Numbered from the stretch's first letter, positions 33,859 to 44,124 are shown. The stretch is DNA of 64,000 nucleotides from Dehalobacter sp. 12DCB1 (GCF_004343605.1 NZ_POSF01000019.1:62001-126000), one strand, 5' to 3'. The notes: a model not told the origin generated them from the letters alone. Numbers and translations are program-made.

Positions 33859-35049
33859 CTATTTCAGCTTAGCCAAAAAGCAATGCAGCCTTTTCATACC
33901 TTCCGTTATCTGTTCCGGAGAACTTGCATAAGAAATCCGTAAATATCCCGATGCCAAGAAGGCGCTGCCGGGTACAACGGCAACCAATTCGGAGTCCAAC
34001 AGCATATTGCAGAATCCGATATCATCCTTGATCTTCTGTCCTTCAAAGGACATGCCGATACAGTTCTTAATATTTACAAAAACATAAAAGGCGCCTTCAG
34101 GTTCCGGAAAGGAGATATGCGGCATTTTACGCAAAAGTCCGCAAATCAGATCCCGTCTGTCACTAAAAGCCGCCTTCATTCTCAGCACATCTTCCCTGCT
34201 TTCCCGCATCGCCCCGACTGCGGCCCATTGGGCAATGGAGCAGGCATTCGAGGTCAGATGGCTTTGAAACGAATTAATCTTGGAAGATAACTCGAGTGGG
34301 GCAATCGAATAACCGATCCGCCAGCCTGTCATCGCATAGGCTTTGCTCACCCCGTTAATGATAATTGTCCGGGAAGCCAGCTCCGGCATAAGTTGCAGCG
34401 GATTAATATGTTTGTTCTGACCGTAAACCAGCTTCTCATAAATCTCATCCCAAATCAGCCAGAGATCATGCTTCTGGGCGATCTCAGCCAGGCCTCTAAC
34501 GGTCTTCTCGTTAAATAGGACCCCTGTCGGATTGGATGGGGAGTTCAGCAAAAGTGCGATGGTTCTGTCCGTAATTGCGGCTTCTACGCGGTCCAATCTT
34601 GGTATAAAACCACTATCTTCTGTTTCCACGATCACCGGTTTCCCATCTACAAGATGGATCTGTTCGATATAGCTTACCCAAGCCGGCGCAAGTAGGACAA
34701 TCTCATCCCCTGGATCAACGATCGCTGCCAGCGCTTCATATATGCAAGGTTTGGCTCCCGGGCCAACGACTACCTGTCCCGGATCAAACTTCAGACCAAA
34801 TTCCTTTTGGTAATAAGCACAAATTTCTTGACGAAGTTCAGGAACCCCAGGTGTTGATGTATAATGAGTTTTCCCTTTTTCCATCGCTTCCGCCGCATAC
34901 TTGAAAGCGGACGGCGGGGACACGAAATCTGGTTCCCCGGATCCAAACGAAATAACATTCTTTCCCTGGCTCTTTAATTCTTTGGCTTTGGCGTCAACAG
35001 CCAACGTAGCAGACGGCTTCATGCCCAGAATGCGCTGGGACAGCTTCAT
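33859..35049 (-). CDS. Aspartate aminotransferase-type PLP aminotransferase
   Basis: A class I aminotransferase (AspB/AspC type I-gamma-like), making or using aspartate/glutamate. Visible: GSGEPDF near the N-terminus, NSPSNPTG, DEIYEKLVYG, the PLP lysine in SKAYAMTGWRIGY, and a C-terminal Arg in YLRISYAS. 396 residues from ATG 35049 with AAAGGA upstream; an in-frame GTG at 35067 contains the SD itself and is rejected. It lies downstream of the IscU-like gene on the same strand. Substrate range cannot be fixed by sequence. Confidence 0.9.
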   Translation of the reverse strand: MKLSQRILGMKPSATLAVDAKAKELKSQGKNVISFGSGEPDFVSPPSAFKYAAEAMEKGKTHYTSTPGVPELRQEICAYYQKEFGLKFDPGQVVVGPGAKPCIYEALAAIVDPGDEIVLLAPAWVSYIEQIHLVDGKPVIVETEDSGFIPRLDRVEAAITDRTIALLLNSPSNPTGVLFNEKTVRGLAEIAQKHDLWLIWDEIYEKLVYGQNKHINPLQLMPELASRTIIINGVSKAYAMTGWRIGYSIAPLELSSKINSFQSHLTSNACSIAQWAAVGAMRESREDVLRMKAAFSDRRDLICGLLRKMPHISFPEPEGAFYVFVNIKNCIGMSFEGQKIKDDIGFCNMLLDSELVAVVPGSAFLASGYLRISYASSPEQITEGMKRLHCFLAKLK

Positions 35050-35196
35050 ACTTTCAAATCCTTTCACCTATGGCGTTCTGTATATGGTGCAGACATCATG
35101 ATTGCAGGCATTGTTATTGAAACTATTTATTATCATATCGTAAATAATCAAAAATTTCATCATATTTCTGCCATTTTGGCAAGATTTTCGACACTT

Positions 35197-35577
35197 TTAG
35201 CTCTGATCTTTTCTTTTGGATTCATAATCTTCGATAGCTTTTTTCAGGGCCTGGGGACCCAGCACGGAACAATGAACTTTACTTGCCGGCAGGCCATCCA
35301 GCGCGTTGAAAACGTCTCTGCCGCCTATATCTAAAGCCTCCTCAATACTTTTTCCTTTGACTAAAACTGTAAACATGCTGCTTGCTGCTACAGCCGCGGC
35401 GCAGCCAAACACCAGGTAACTGATATCCGTCAGGATACCATCCTTTACTTTCAGATAGATCGTCAGCGAATCTCCGCAGGACACATCTCCGAAGATTCCC
35501 TCGGCATCCGCGTCAGGCATGCTTCCCACATTTTGCGGGCACATAAAATGTTCAATAACTTTATCCGAATAATCCAC
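35197..35577 (-). CDS. IscU/NifU-like Fe-S cluster scaffold
   Basis: A 126-residue scaffold on which Fe-S clusters are built. The three ligand cysteines are Cys34 (GDVSCGDS), Cys59 (VFGCAAAVAASSM) and Cys103 (KVHCSVLG). GTG 35577 follows GGAGG with 7-base spacing. No cysteine desulfurase or iscR gene is adjacent, so the sulfur donor is elsewhere. Next gene on the strand is the aminotransferase, 148 bp on. Confidence 0.9.
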   Translation of the reverse strand: MDYSDKVIEHFMCPQNVGSMPDADAEGIFGDVSCGDSLTIYLKVKDGILTDISYLVFGCAAAVAASSMFTVLVKGKSIEEALDIGGRDVFNALDGLPASKVHCSVLGPQALKKAIEDYESKRKDQS

Positions 35578-35847
35578 GTTTCTTCCTCCGGTCTAATCCC
35601 AATCTGTTTTCTCCAGAATCGTTTCAACCCTTTCGACCCTATATCTCTAATAGTCTACAACCAAAATTCTTTTTTCTCAAGTCTAAACGAGCGCGGTCTA
35701 AAGAAGTGCACATGGTCTGAAGAAGAGCGTTCTTGCATAAGCATAGTATGGCGTGCAGCAGCAGAGGCGGCTGCAAATCCATAAAACAAGTGCTTCATCC
35801 ATAAAAAGGATATTTGTCAGGCTGTATAGAATTATCGATTAATTACG

Positions 35848-35910
35848 TCTAATATGTTGTTAAACACTTCTAATCTGTTATCAGATACTTCTAATAGGAT
35901 ATTAAACTGA
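35848..35910 (+). repeat. Three phased 21-bp repeats upstream of the macroglobulin gene
   Basis: TCTAAT recurs at 35848, 35869 and 35890, exactly 21 bp (two helical turns) apart, with similar following bases (ATGTTGTTAAAC, CTGTTATCAGAT, AGGATATTAAAC). A weaker fourth unit may begin at 35827. The array lies in the 370-bp divergent gap (35578-35947), ending about 40 bp before the ATG. It looks like a multi-site operator. Confidence 0.55.
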
Positions 35911-35947
35911 CAATACCATCGTATTGTGTCGAAAGGATGGTTAATTC

Positions 35948-38900
35948 ATGGCAAAGAATTTCAGGAACTTGATGAGTTGGAAAAAGTCAATCAGCATCGC
36001 CTTAGTTCTTGTGATGGCTATCAGCATTTTTTACGGATTTGACTTTTTCCGTCTGAATGACAGAACAGTTTTGGCCTCGGATATCGCTATTACTGCGGTT
36101 GACTTGGATCAGCTCGGAGTTGATACCACGACAACTTTTTTACTGACCAGTAAAGAAAGCCTGACAGAAAAAACAGTGAAAGCATCACTCAAGCTTAGTC
36201 CGAAATTTTCCTACACCTTGGATAAACAGAATAATGGCAAGAGCTATAAAATTATTCCCGAGGAAGAATTAGCGCCGAATACGATTTATCGTCTGGCCTT
36301 TGATCCGGAAGCATCGGGAAAGGAAAACCTCAGCTGGGCCTTCCAGACCAAAGCAGCCTTTCAGGTGCTTCGTTCCCTTCCCGGAGATAAAAGCACCGCT
36401 GTTCCGGTAGACACAGGAATTGAATTGACTTTCTCTTCCGACAACTATGAAATTAGCAGCCTGAAGGATTATTTCAGTATCTCACCCGAGGTGAAGGGGG
36501 CTTTCGAAAAGCACAAAAAAACGCTGGTATTTACGCCGGAAGCACTGCAATCGGCCACCGTCTATACGGTCACGCTCAAAAAAGGCTTTGTACTCCCCGG
36601 TACGACGGAAACCCTGTTCGAAGACTATCGTTTCAGCTTTGAGACCGGGACGGTTGAACAGAACAATCCTCCTTTTACGTTTGATCTGAACACAAGTCTG
36701 ACCGAATTCAGCACCAGTGAGCAGCCTGCATTTTCCGTATATTTCACCAACAATACATATTCGGAAGGTCAAATCATAGATACGCCTCCGCTTCATATCA
36801 ACCTTTACCGCTATCCGGATCACCAAAGCTTTCAAGCCTCTCTGACGAAACGGGATGTTCTGCCTGACTGGTCCTACTATACCTGGAACCATTATCTCGA
36901 AAAACTACCGTCAGCCTACATACTGGCTGAATATGACACCGAATTTCTGAAGACAGACCCTTACAATCAATACATCATGCTACCAGGAACACTGGAAGCA
37001 GGGTACTATTCTGCAGAATTCCAGGCAGAGGAATCCGTCAGGCAAGTCTGGTTCCAGGTAACCGATCTTGCCGTCTACCTTGCCCAGGGACAGGACGAAA
37101 GCCTCTTTTGGGTTAATGACCTGCAGACCAAAGCATCCGTTGCTGAAGCCACTGTCAGTCTTGAAAATAAGAAGATTATCGCCAGTACGGATAAATCCGG
37201 TACGGTTTTGATCAAGCAAAAGCTGTCCGGCGAGCAGAGAAGTTATGCTTGGATCCGGCAGGGAGGCAAAGAGATCCTTGTCCCCATAGAAGCCTGGGAT
37301 GAAGAAGGTAACACCGGCCAGATCAATCCGTCGGATTACTGGAAGTATCTCTATTTAGACCGAGGACTTTATAAGCCTGGGGATACGGTGAACTTCTGGG
37401 GAATCACTGCCCCGCGGTCCGGGAACAGTGCGCAGGGCAGCCGGATTGAACCGCTTCGCAATCTCACAATTGAAGTATATGGTTATGACGGTGCCTACTA
37501 CCCGGGGGGTGAGATTTCTCCGATCCTGATCCAGGAGACCGCAGTAAAAGATGATTGTTTTCAGGGTCAAATCAAACTTCCCGTTCTAAAACCCGGTTAC
37601 TATGACCTGCAGGTTAAATCTGGCGATGTTCAACTGCTCTCACGAAGCTTTTCTGTAGAAAACTACCAAAAACCGGCCTATCAAGTAACATTGACTCAAG
37701 ATAAGAAAGCCATCTTCGCCGGAGAGAAGGTGAATTTTCGGTTCTCAGCCGCCTTCTTTGAAAGCACGCCTGTCCCAAGTCTGTCTTTGCACTACTTTTT
37801 ATCTGATCAGGAAGGTGACTTGACTACCGATGCAAAAGGAACGGCAGTACTTTCCTATACCGGCAAGGCTCGCGCAGAGAATTATACGGACTACGATTTT
37901 CAGACTTGTTCAGCCAACGCCACCCTTCCCGAAGCAGGGGAAATCTACAATTACACTGAACTGCTTGTCTTTAAAAGCAAAGTCTACATCAACGGCCAAG
38001 CGATCCGCCAGAAAGATACCTATACCCTCTCCGCCAAATTATCATCTGTTGATTTGACCAAGCTAAACAATGGAGAATTTGCTTCTGAAGAGAACTATCT
38101 TCAGGGGCCGGTTGCCAATGCCCCGGTGAAAGCTAAGCTCTACCAGGAAGTCGTTACAAGAACCGAAACAGGTCAGTACTATGATTTCATCAGTAAAAAA
38201 GTAGTCAGATCTTATAATTATGACTATGCCACAAAACTGGTCAGTGAGTTTACACTAACGACAGATTTTGACGGAACACTGAAATATACAGGTCAAATTG
38301 ATCCGAAGGAATCCTACAATCTCTATCTTACAGCACAGGACAGTGACGGTCGATCCTTTACAAGACAATTATACATCAGCAAGCAGGACCCTCAGCCGGA
38401 TAATGCTTATTACTTCCTGCAGGGAACACCTGGTATTGACGGTTATAATCCTGGGGACCAAGTTCAGGTGTCCATGATGGTCAATAGCCAAGTTTTAAAT
38501 CCTGCCGGAAGAAATATTTTATTCTACCACGGTCAAAAAGTCATTGATGCCTACCAGGTAAGCACCACCCCTAAGTACAGCTTTTTGTTTACCGATTTGT
38601 ACATTCCGAATGTTACCGTAGGCGGGGTCTACTTCGACGGGAGCAGCTACTATGAAGCGAGCAGCGTTATGATACCGTTTGCAAGCCAAACAAAAAAACT
38701 GAATGTCGCGGTACAATCGGATAAGACAGAATATCGGCCCGGCGATAAAGTTCACTTGAGTCTTAAGGTGACCGACGGCAACAATGCCCCGGTTAAAAGG
38801 GCTCAGATTAATCTAAATCTTGTTGATGAAGCCCTATTCAGCCTGCAAAACCAGAGTGTGGACCTTCTGAACAGCCTCTATGGCGATAATCAGTATCTGA

Positions 38901-40912
38901 CACTGATAACCAGAAAGTCCCATTATCACCCTGGTTTTTATGGTTTTGCTGAGTCTGGCGGGGAGGGCGGTTCGGGACGCAGTGATTTTCGGGATACCAT
39001 ACTCTTCACCACGCTGCAAACCGACAGTAGCGGGAATGCCTCAACGGACTTCACCCTACCGGACAATCTGACGTCCTGGCGGGTTACCTACCAGGCTTTT
39101 ACTCAGAATCTTCAGGCTGGAAGTGGCACCTCACAGCTTCCGGTACGCCTGCCATTCTTTGTCGAAGTGACACTGAACAGCAATTATCTCGCAGGAGATT
39201 CTCCAATTATTCTTACACGTTCTTATGGAGAAAAACTGAAAAACAGCCAAAATGTTTCTTATACCATGAAACTAAGCAGTCCCAGCGGCAAGGAACAGAC
39301 CTGGCATCAAAGTGATACAGCATTTTCTGCTGCAGATTGGAAGCTGCCGGCCCTCGAAGCAGGCACTTACCATCTGACCGTATCCGGCAGCCAAAATGGC
39401 CTTACTGACACGCTGACCAAGGAATTTACCGCTGTGAAATCGTTTCAGCAGAGGATTGTATCGGACCAAAATCTTTTAACGGAAGGCCAGGGACTCAAGG
39501 GTTCTTCTGAAGAACCAACGACAGTGATCTTCAGTGATTCTGAGAAGAGCCAGTACCTCCGGGGTCTTTACCAGCTGATCTGGAATAATGGAAGTCGCCT
39601 TGAGCAAAAGCTTGCCGCCCAGGAAGCCGCCAAGCTTTTGGAAAAGTACTTTTCCGACAGTCCCGAATCTAATATCTCTCTGGTTGGAGATACGGAGGAT
39701 CGGGCTTCTCTGCTCCTTTATCAGCGGCCCGACGGTGGAATCAGCATCCTCTCTTATGGAGAAAGTGATCCGGCCTTGTCGGCAATGGTCGCTTCCGCTG
39801 CCCCAGGTGTCTTTGATGATCAGGCCTTAATCCGCTATTTTTACAGAATTCTGGAAGCTAAAGACGCAGAAGCAGGAAAAGGGGGAGATCAAGGAAATCA
39901 GGGAAGTCAGACACCTACGGCAGAAGATGAAAGTGTAATTCTTCTCGGGCTCGCTTCCCTGGGAGAGCCTGTTCTTCTGCAGATTGACAGCTATATGCAG
40001 AAGGAAGATTTGTCTGCGGAAGCAAAGATCAACCTGGCTCTGGCTCTTCTGGAAACCGGGGATGGAGCCTACGCCAAACAGGTTTATAAGGAATTGCTCA
40101 GCACTTATCAGCAGGACCTCGGTTCCGTACTGCGAATCAACGTAGGAAGAGATCAGGATGATATGATTCTGGCTACAACCCGGATGGCACTTCTGGCAGC
40201 GCGCCTGGACCAGCCGGAGAAAAGCAAGCTTTACCAGTACCTGCTTGAGAATCCAGGCAAAGATATTTTGAATACGCTCGAGCAGCTGGAAATACTCCGC
40301 TACAATCTTCAGTATATGGCCTCTTCGCCTGTAAGCTTTACCTATGAACTAAACGGGAAAAAAGAGACCAAAATCTTAAAAAATATGAACTTCTTTAAAC
40401 TGACCATTCTACCTGAGGATTTAACGAAGATATCATTTACCAGGATTAAAGGCAAGGTTGGCATGATAAGCTACTACAGTGTTCCGGTTCAGGCCGGAGA
40501 AGGATCAGAAAATACAGATCTTAAGATCAGCCGTACCTATCGCGTCGGCAGTATGGTGACAAATACCTTCCATCGCCAGGACCTCGTCCAGGTTGTGTTA
40601 AGCTATAACATCGGCGATAAAGCGCCCCAGGGGCTTTATGAAATTGTGGATGTGCTTCCTGCCGGTCTTGCTCTTATCCCACGTCCCGAAAATTACAATG
40701 AAGACCCGACTGCCAAAAATCACTGGGATTATCCAACAGAAGTCAATGGACAAAAGCTGGTCTTCCAGGTCGGCAAGGACAAAGGCACGATTACGTATCT
40801 GGCACGAGTTATCTCACCTGGTGAATTCAACTGTGAAGCACCCGTTTTGAGCAACATTAAGAACAGTATTGTCTACACAAGCGGCAGCCAATCCAGGATT
40901 GTGATCAAATAA
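35948..40912 (+). CDS. Alpha-2-macroglobulin-like giant surface protein, no thioester
   Basis: 1654 residues. A membrane anchor/signal at about 14-35 (SISIALVLVMAISIFYGF) is followed by two Ig-like (Big_5-type) domains (about 45-215), macroglobulin repeats, a Gly-rich bait-like loop (GGEGGSGRSDF near 1003), and the A2M signature LPDNLTSWRVTYQAFT. A helical terpenoid-cyclase-like domain follows from about 1200. Where thioester family members have GCxEQ, this one has GSRLEQ, so the reactive Cys is absent. A linker (GGDQGNQGSQT) lies near 1315. SD AAAGGATGG. Likely a protease trap or surface scaffold. The next gene is a MEMO-like lipoprotein, not the usual penicillin-binding protein PbpC. Confidence 0.85.
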   Translation: MAKNFRNLMSWKKSISIALVLVMAISIFYGFDFFRLNDRTVLASDIAITAVDLDQLGVDTTTTFLLTSKESLTEKTVKASLKLSPKFSYTLDKQNNGKSYKIIPEEELAPNTIYRLAFDPEASGKENLSWAFQTKAAFQVLRSLPGDKSTAVPVDTGIELTFSSDNYEISSLKDYFSISPEVKGAFEKHKKTLVFTPEALQSATVYTVTLKKGFVLPGTTETLFEDYRFSFETGTVEQNNPPFTFDLNTSLTEFSTSEQPAFSVYFTNNTYSEGQIIDTPPLHINLYRYPDHQSFQASLTKRDVLPDWSYYTWNHYLEKLPSAYILAEYDTEFLKTDPYNQYIMLPGTLEAGYYSAEFQAEESVRQVWFQVTDLAVYLAQGQDESLFWVNDLQTKASVAEATVSLENKKIIASTDKSGTVLIKQKLSGEQRSYAWIRQGGKEILVPIEAWDEEGNTGQINPSDYWKYLYLDRGLYKPGDTVNFWGITAPRSGNSAQGSRIEPLRNLTIEVYGYDGAYYPGGEISPILIQETAVKDDCFQGQIKLPVLKPGYYDLQVKSGDVQLLSRSFSVENYQKPAYQVTLTQDKKAIFAGEKVNFRFSAAFFESTPVPSLSLHYFLSDQEGDLTTDAKGTAVLSYTGKARAENYTDYDFQTCSANATLPEAGEIYNYTELLVFKSKVYINGQAIRQKDTYTLSAKLSSVDLTKLNNGEFASEENYLQGPVANAPVKAKLYQEVVTRTETGQYYDFISKKVVRSYNYDYATKLVSEFTLTTDFDGTLKYTGQIDPKESYNLYLTAQDSDGRSFTRQLYISKQDPQPDNAYYFLQGTPGIDGYNPGDQVQVSMMVNSQVLNPAGRNILFYHGQKVIDAYQVSTTPKYSFLFTDLYIPNVTVGGVYFDGSSYYEASSVMIPFASQTKKLNVAVQSDKTEYRPGDKVHLSLKVTDGNNAPVKRAQINLNLVDEALFSLQNQSVDLLNSLYGDNQYLTLITRKSHYHPGFYGFAESGGEGGSGRSDFRDTILFTTLQTDSSGNASTDFTLPDNLTSWRVTYQAFTQNLQAGSGTSQLPVRLPFFVEVTLNSNYLAGDSPIILTRSYGEKLKNSQNVSYTMKLSSPSGKEQTWHQSDTAFSAADWKLPALEAGTYHLTVSGSQNGLTDTLTKEFTAVKSFQQRIVSDQNLLTEGQGLKGSSEEPTTVIFSDSEKSQYLRGLYQLIWNNGSRLEQKLAAQEAAKLLEKYFSDSPESNISLVGDTEDRASLLLYQRPDGGISILSYGESDPALSAMVASAAPGVFDDQALIRYFYRILEAKDAEAGKGGDQGNQGSQTPTAEDESVILLGLASLGEPVLLQIDSYMQKEDLSAEAKINLALALLETGDGAYAKQVYKELLSTYQQDLGSVLRINVGRDQDDMILATTRMALLAARLDQPEKSKLYQYLLENPGKDILNTLEQLEILRYNLQYMASSPVSFTYELNGKKETKILKNMNFFKLTILPEDLTKISFTRIKGKVGMISYYSVPVQAGEGSENTDLKISRTYRVGSMVTNTFHRQDLVQVVLSYNIGDKAPQGLYEIVDVLPAGLALIPRPENYNEDPTAKNHWDYPTEVNGQKLVFQVGKDKGTITYLARVISPGEFNCEAPVLSNIKNSIVYTSGSQSRIVIK

Positions 40913-40973
40913 AATGGGGGCATGACCTATTACGAATATTCGCTGCTTTGTTTTATGTAAAACTACCTTAAAC

Positions 40974-41855
40974 ATGACTGCCTTACTATTATTATGCTTT
41001 TTTTTCTTACTCCTTTCCGGATGCGGCGGAACAAGCCTAACGGAAAAGTCCTCCGGCGAAGACGACGGGATATCCGTTTCCTCCCATCCCGGTTTTATCA
41101 CCACGGAGGAATTAAATGCTATCCTGACCGACCAGCCTGCTGTACCTTCCAAGGCAGATAAAAGAATCGTAAGTGCCGTGATGCCGCATCATCTGACAGC
41201 CGCCCGCCTCATTAATGATCTGATGCAAATACTTGCCGCGCAGGAGCCAGGCCTAATCATCCTGGTAGGCCCAAACCATCTTAACAAAGGGAACCGGATT
41301 ATTACAGGCCTGTATAACTGGGAGACTCCTGAAGGCCTTGTCGAAACGGATCAGCCGACGGTCAACCTTCTGCTTAAAAACAGCCTGGCGAGCAGAGATG
41401 AGGAAAACCTCTCTTCGGAACATTCCATTGGCTCGCTAGTGCCGCTTATTAAGCATTATCTTCCCAAAGCAAAAATTGTACCGCTCATTCTGCATCATGA
41501 TGTCACCCTTCAGGAAGTCAATACGTTGCTTGCCGGGATCGAGCCTTTTCTGAATGAACATACGGTTCTGATCTCGTCGGTTGACTTTTCACATTATCTG
41601 ACCCGGGCCGAAGCCCAGGTCAAAGACCGCGAAACCTTGAAATATATGCAGGAATTCGATTATCCTGCCCTCTTCAGGCTGGGCAATGATTACCTGGATT
41701 CCCCTGCATCGCTCACTGCATCTTTCCGGCTGGCTGAGAAACAAGGAATTCGGGCTTTTCACGTTTTGGGCAACACAAATTCCGGTATACTCCTGCAAAA
41801 CGATATGACTCAGACAACCAGCTATTTTACGCTAGTGTTCTACGCTGATATCTGA
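40974..41855 (+). CDS. MEMO-like (AmmeMemoRadiSam protein B) lipoprotein
   Basis: 293 residues. A hydrophobic lead with lipobox LLLSGC (Cys17) precedes a MEMO1/dioxygenase-fold domain: VMPHHLTAARLI, VGPNHLNKGNRIITG, EHSIGSLVPLIKHYLP and SSVDFSHYL, the set of His/Asp residues typical of the family. MEMO proteins are normally cytoplasmic, so surface anchoring is unusual. The start is uncertain: ATG 40974 has no SD and the signal lacks basic residues; an upstream non-ATG start would add a stretch with Arg and Lys. It is 61 bp after the macroglobulin gene, probably co-transcribed. Confidence 0.78.
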   Translation: MTALLLLCFFFLLLSGCGGTSLTEKSSGEDDGISVSSHPGFITTEELNAILTDQPAVPSKADKRIVSAVMPHHLTAARLINDLMQILAAQEPGLIILVGPNHLNKGNRIITGLYNWETPEGLVETDQPTVNLLLKNSLASRDEENLSSEHSIGSLVPLIKHYLPKAKIVPLILHHDVTLQEVNTLLAGIEPFLNEHTVLISSVDFSHYLTRAEAQVKDRETLKYMQEFDYPALFRLGNDYLDSPASLTASFRLAEKQGIRAFHVLGNTNSGILLQNDMTQTTSYFTLVFYADI

Positions 41856-41863
41856 AAATCATA

Positions 41864-41915
41864 AAAGGGGGGCGTAACGGCACTCTGATAGAGTTTGGTT
41901 ACGCCCTCCCTTTTT
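41864..41915. terminator. Strong terminator after the MEMO-like gene
   Basis: AAAGGGGGGCGTAAC (41864-41878) pairs with GTTACGCCCTCCCTTT with one bulged T, followed by TTTTT. Convergent with argD on the minus strand, which also has an A/T-rich flank. Confidence 0.85.
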
Positions 41916-41955
41916 ATTCATTTTTATCTGTTGGTTATTATTATCTTATCTGTTC

Positions 41956-43179
41956 TTACTTTACGTTAAAGCTCCTTTGAAAGGCCTGCTCCAGAATTTT
42001 CATCGCCTTGTCAATTTCGTCAAATGTGACTGTAAGCGGCGGTAGGAAACGTAGGGTCTTGCCGCCGACGCAGTTGATTAGCAGTCCATTTGCACAGCAG
42101 TTGTTGACAATCTCGGGTCCGTTTTCTTCAACAGGCAGGCCGACCATCAGCCCGAGCCCCCTGACCTTACCGGGTAAATCAAATTTTTCAGCAAGCTTCT
42201 GCAGCTTATCCTGGAAATAATACCCCTTGTTCTCGATCCCGGTCAGAAAATCTTCCCGGGTCATGATCTCCATCACTTTGCAGCCGACAGCCGAGACCAG
42301 ATGGTTACCTCCGAAAGTCGAAGCATGGTCTCCCGGCTGGAAAGAAGCAGCTGCGTTATCTGTTGCGAGCATCGCACCAATCGGTACACCATTGCCCAGT
42401 GCTTTGGCCAGTGTCAGGATATCCGGCTTTACGCCGGACCACTCGTAGGCAAATAGTTTCCCGGTCCTGCCCAGCCCACACTGGACTTCGTCAAAGATTA
42501 GCAGCGCCCCGTACTTGTCGCATAATTCTCTGGCTTTTTGCAGAAACTCACGCGAAACAGGGTGCACGCCGCCTTCCCCTTGCACAGGTTCGATCATTAC
42601 AGCCGCAGTCTTCTCATTGATAACCCCTTCCAGTCCGCTCAAATCATTCAGCGTGGTATAGGAGAATCCTTCCGGCAGCGGCTCATATCCCTTCTGGTAC
42701 TTAGCCTGGCCTGTGGCTGTTATCGTTGCCAGCGTCCTGCCATGGAACGAATTCTTCAGGGATACGATCTGAATTTTTTCAGCCCTAAAATGCTCCTTGG
42801 CATACTTCCTCACCAGCTTGATGGCAGCTTCGTTGGCCTCCGCTCCGCTGTTGCAGAAGAATACTTTATCCGCAAACGAATTGTCCGTCAGCATCTTCGC
42901 GAGTTTGACCTGCCCAGGGATCCAGTACAGATTGGAGGTATGCAGGATCTCTCCCGCCTGTTCGCAGATGGTTTCCACGATCTCCGGATTGGCATGTCCA
43001 AGTGAGGTTACAGCCAGCCCCGCGACAAAATCCAGATATTGCTTGCCGTCACTGTCCCAGACCAGCGATCCAGATCCTTTGACTAACGCCATTGGCAAAC
43101 GGCCATACGTATTCATGACATTTTCTTTGCCCATCGCGATCATTTGTTCCGTATTCAACTCTATATTCATATCGACCAT
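41956..43179 (-). CDS. argD: Acetylornithine aminotransferase ArgD
   Basis: PLP enzyme making N-acetylornithine from the semialdehyde. Family motifs: FCNSGAEANEAAIKL, the PLP-Asp in LIFDEVQCGLGRTG, the lysine in TLAKALGNGVPIGAM. 407 residues from ATG 43179; ATG 43170 is also possible, the two differing in distance from GAAAGG (3 and 12 bases). Last gene of argC-argJ-argB-argD, 42 bp after argB. Confidence 0.95.
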   Translation of the reverse strand: MVDMNIELNTEQMIAMGKENVMNTYGRLPMALVKGSGSLVWDSDGKQYLDFVAGLAVTSLGHANPEIVETICEQAGEILHTSNLYWIPGQVKLAKMLTDNSFADKVFFCNSGAEANEAAIKLVRKYAKEHFRAEKIQIVSLKNSFHGRTLATITATGQAKYQKGYEPLPEGFSYTTLNDLSGLEGVINEKTAAVMIEPVQGEGGVHPVSREFLQKARELCDKYGALLIFDEVQCGLGRTGKLFAYEWSGVKPDILTLAKALGNGVPIGAMLATDNAAASFQPGDHASTFGGNHLVSAVGCKVMEIMTREDFLTGIENKGYYFQDKLQKLAEKFDLPGKVRGLGLMVGLPVEENGPEIVNNCCANGLLINCVGGKTLRFLPPLTVTFDEIDKAMKILEQAFQRSFNVK

Positions 43180-43221
43180 CGACCTTTCTTCCCTATAATA
43201 CGGTTTATTAATATTCTCCGT

Positions 43222-44124
43222 TTATTTAATCATCGTCCCTATCCCGCCGTCAGTAAACAATTCCAGCAAAATCGCATGCGGCTGCCTGCCGTCCAGGATA
43301 TGAACGGTACCTGTTCCCTGTTCCAGCGCATTTACTGCACATTCTATTTTCGGTATCATTCCGCCTTTAAAGATCCCTTCCGTCATCATTGCCGGTACAT
43401 CCTCCTTCGGGATAACGGAAATAAGAGACTCTGGATCATTGATATCTCTCATAATTCCCTTAACATCGGTCAAAAGCAGGAATTTGTCAGCCTTTAAGCA
43501 TCCGGCGATGGTTCCGGCAGCCGTATCGGCATTTACATTATAGCTTTCGCCATCATCTCCACCGGCCAGCGGTGAAATAACCGGAATATATCCCTGATCG
43601 AGAAGGCTGGTAATGATCCCCGGCGTAACCTTCTTGATCTCACCGACATATCCGAGATCGATCTCCTTGACCATTCCTTGTTCATTAGCCAATTGCATCG
43701 GTTTCTTCTCGGCAACGAGCAGTTTAGCGTCCTGGCCGTTCAGCCCTACTGCCTTTCCGCCAAAGCTGTTTAGCATCGAGACAATCTCCGTGTTCAGCTT
43801 TCCGACCAGAACCATCGCTGCAATTTCCATGGTCTCTTTATCCGTAACCCTTAATCCCTGTACAAACGTGCTTTCTTTGCCGACACGCTTTAGCATCGTA
43901 TTGATTTCCGGTCCTCCGCCGTGAACAATAACCGGGCGGATGCCAACCGTATGCAGCAGCACGATATCGAGCATGACCTTTTCTTTAAGCTCCTGATCGA
44001 TCATCGCATGCCCGCCATATTTGATCACAACGGTAGACCCGGAGAATTTTTGAATATACGGCAAGGCTTCGATCAGAATATTCGCTTTATCCAAATCGCT
44101 GGTCTCTGCACTAAAATCTTCCAT
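43222..44124 (-). CDS. argB: Acetylglutamate kinase ArgB
   Basis: Phosphorylates N-acetylglutamate. Amino-acid-kinase motifs [16 protein letters not shown] and NVNADTAAG are visible. 300 residues; SD AAAGGAGG before ATG 44124. Members with a mobile N-terminal helix before the kinase fold, as here (about 25 residues), are often arginine-inhibited hexamers; feedback inhibition is expected since ArgJ recycles acetyl groups. Confidence 0.96.
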   Translation of the reverse strand: MEDFSAETSDLDKANILIEALPYIQKFSGSTVVIKYGGHAMIDQELKEKVMLDIVLLHTVGIRPVIVHGGGPEINTMLKRVGKESTFVQGLRVTDKETMEIAAMVLVGKLNTEIVSMLNSFGGKAVGLNGQDAKLLVAEKKPMQLANEQGMVKEIDLGYVGEIKKVTPGIITSLLDQGYIPVISPLAGGDDGESYNVNADTAAGTIAGCLKADKFLLLTDVKGIMRDINDPESLISVIPKEDVPAMMTEGIFKGGMIPKIECAVNALEQGTGTVHILDGRQPHAILLELFTDGGIGTMIK

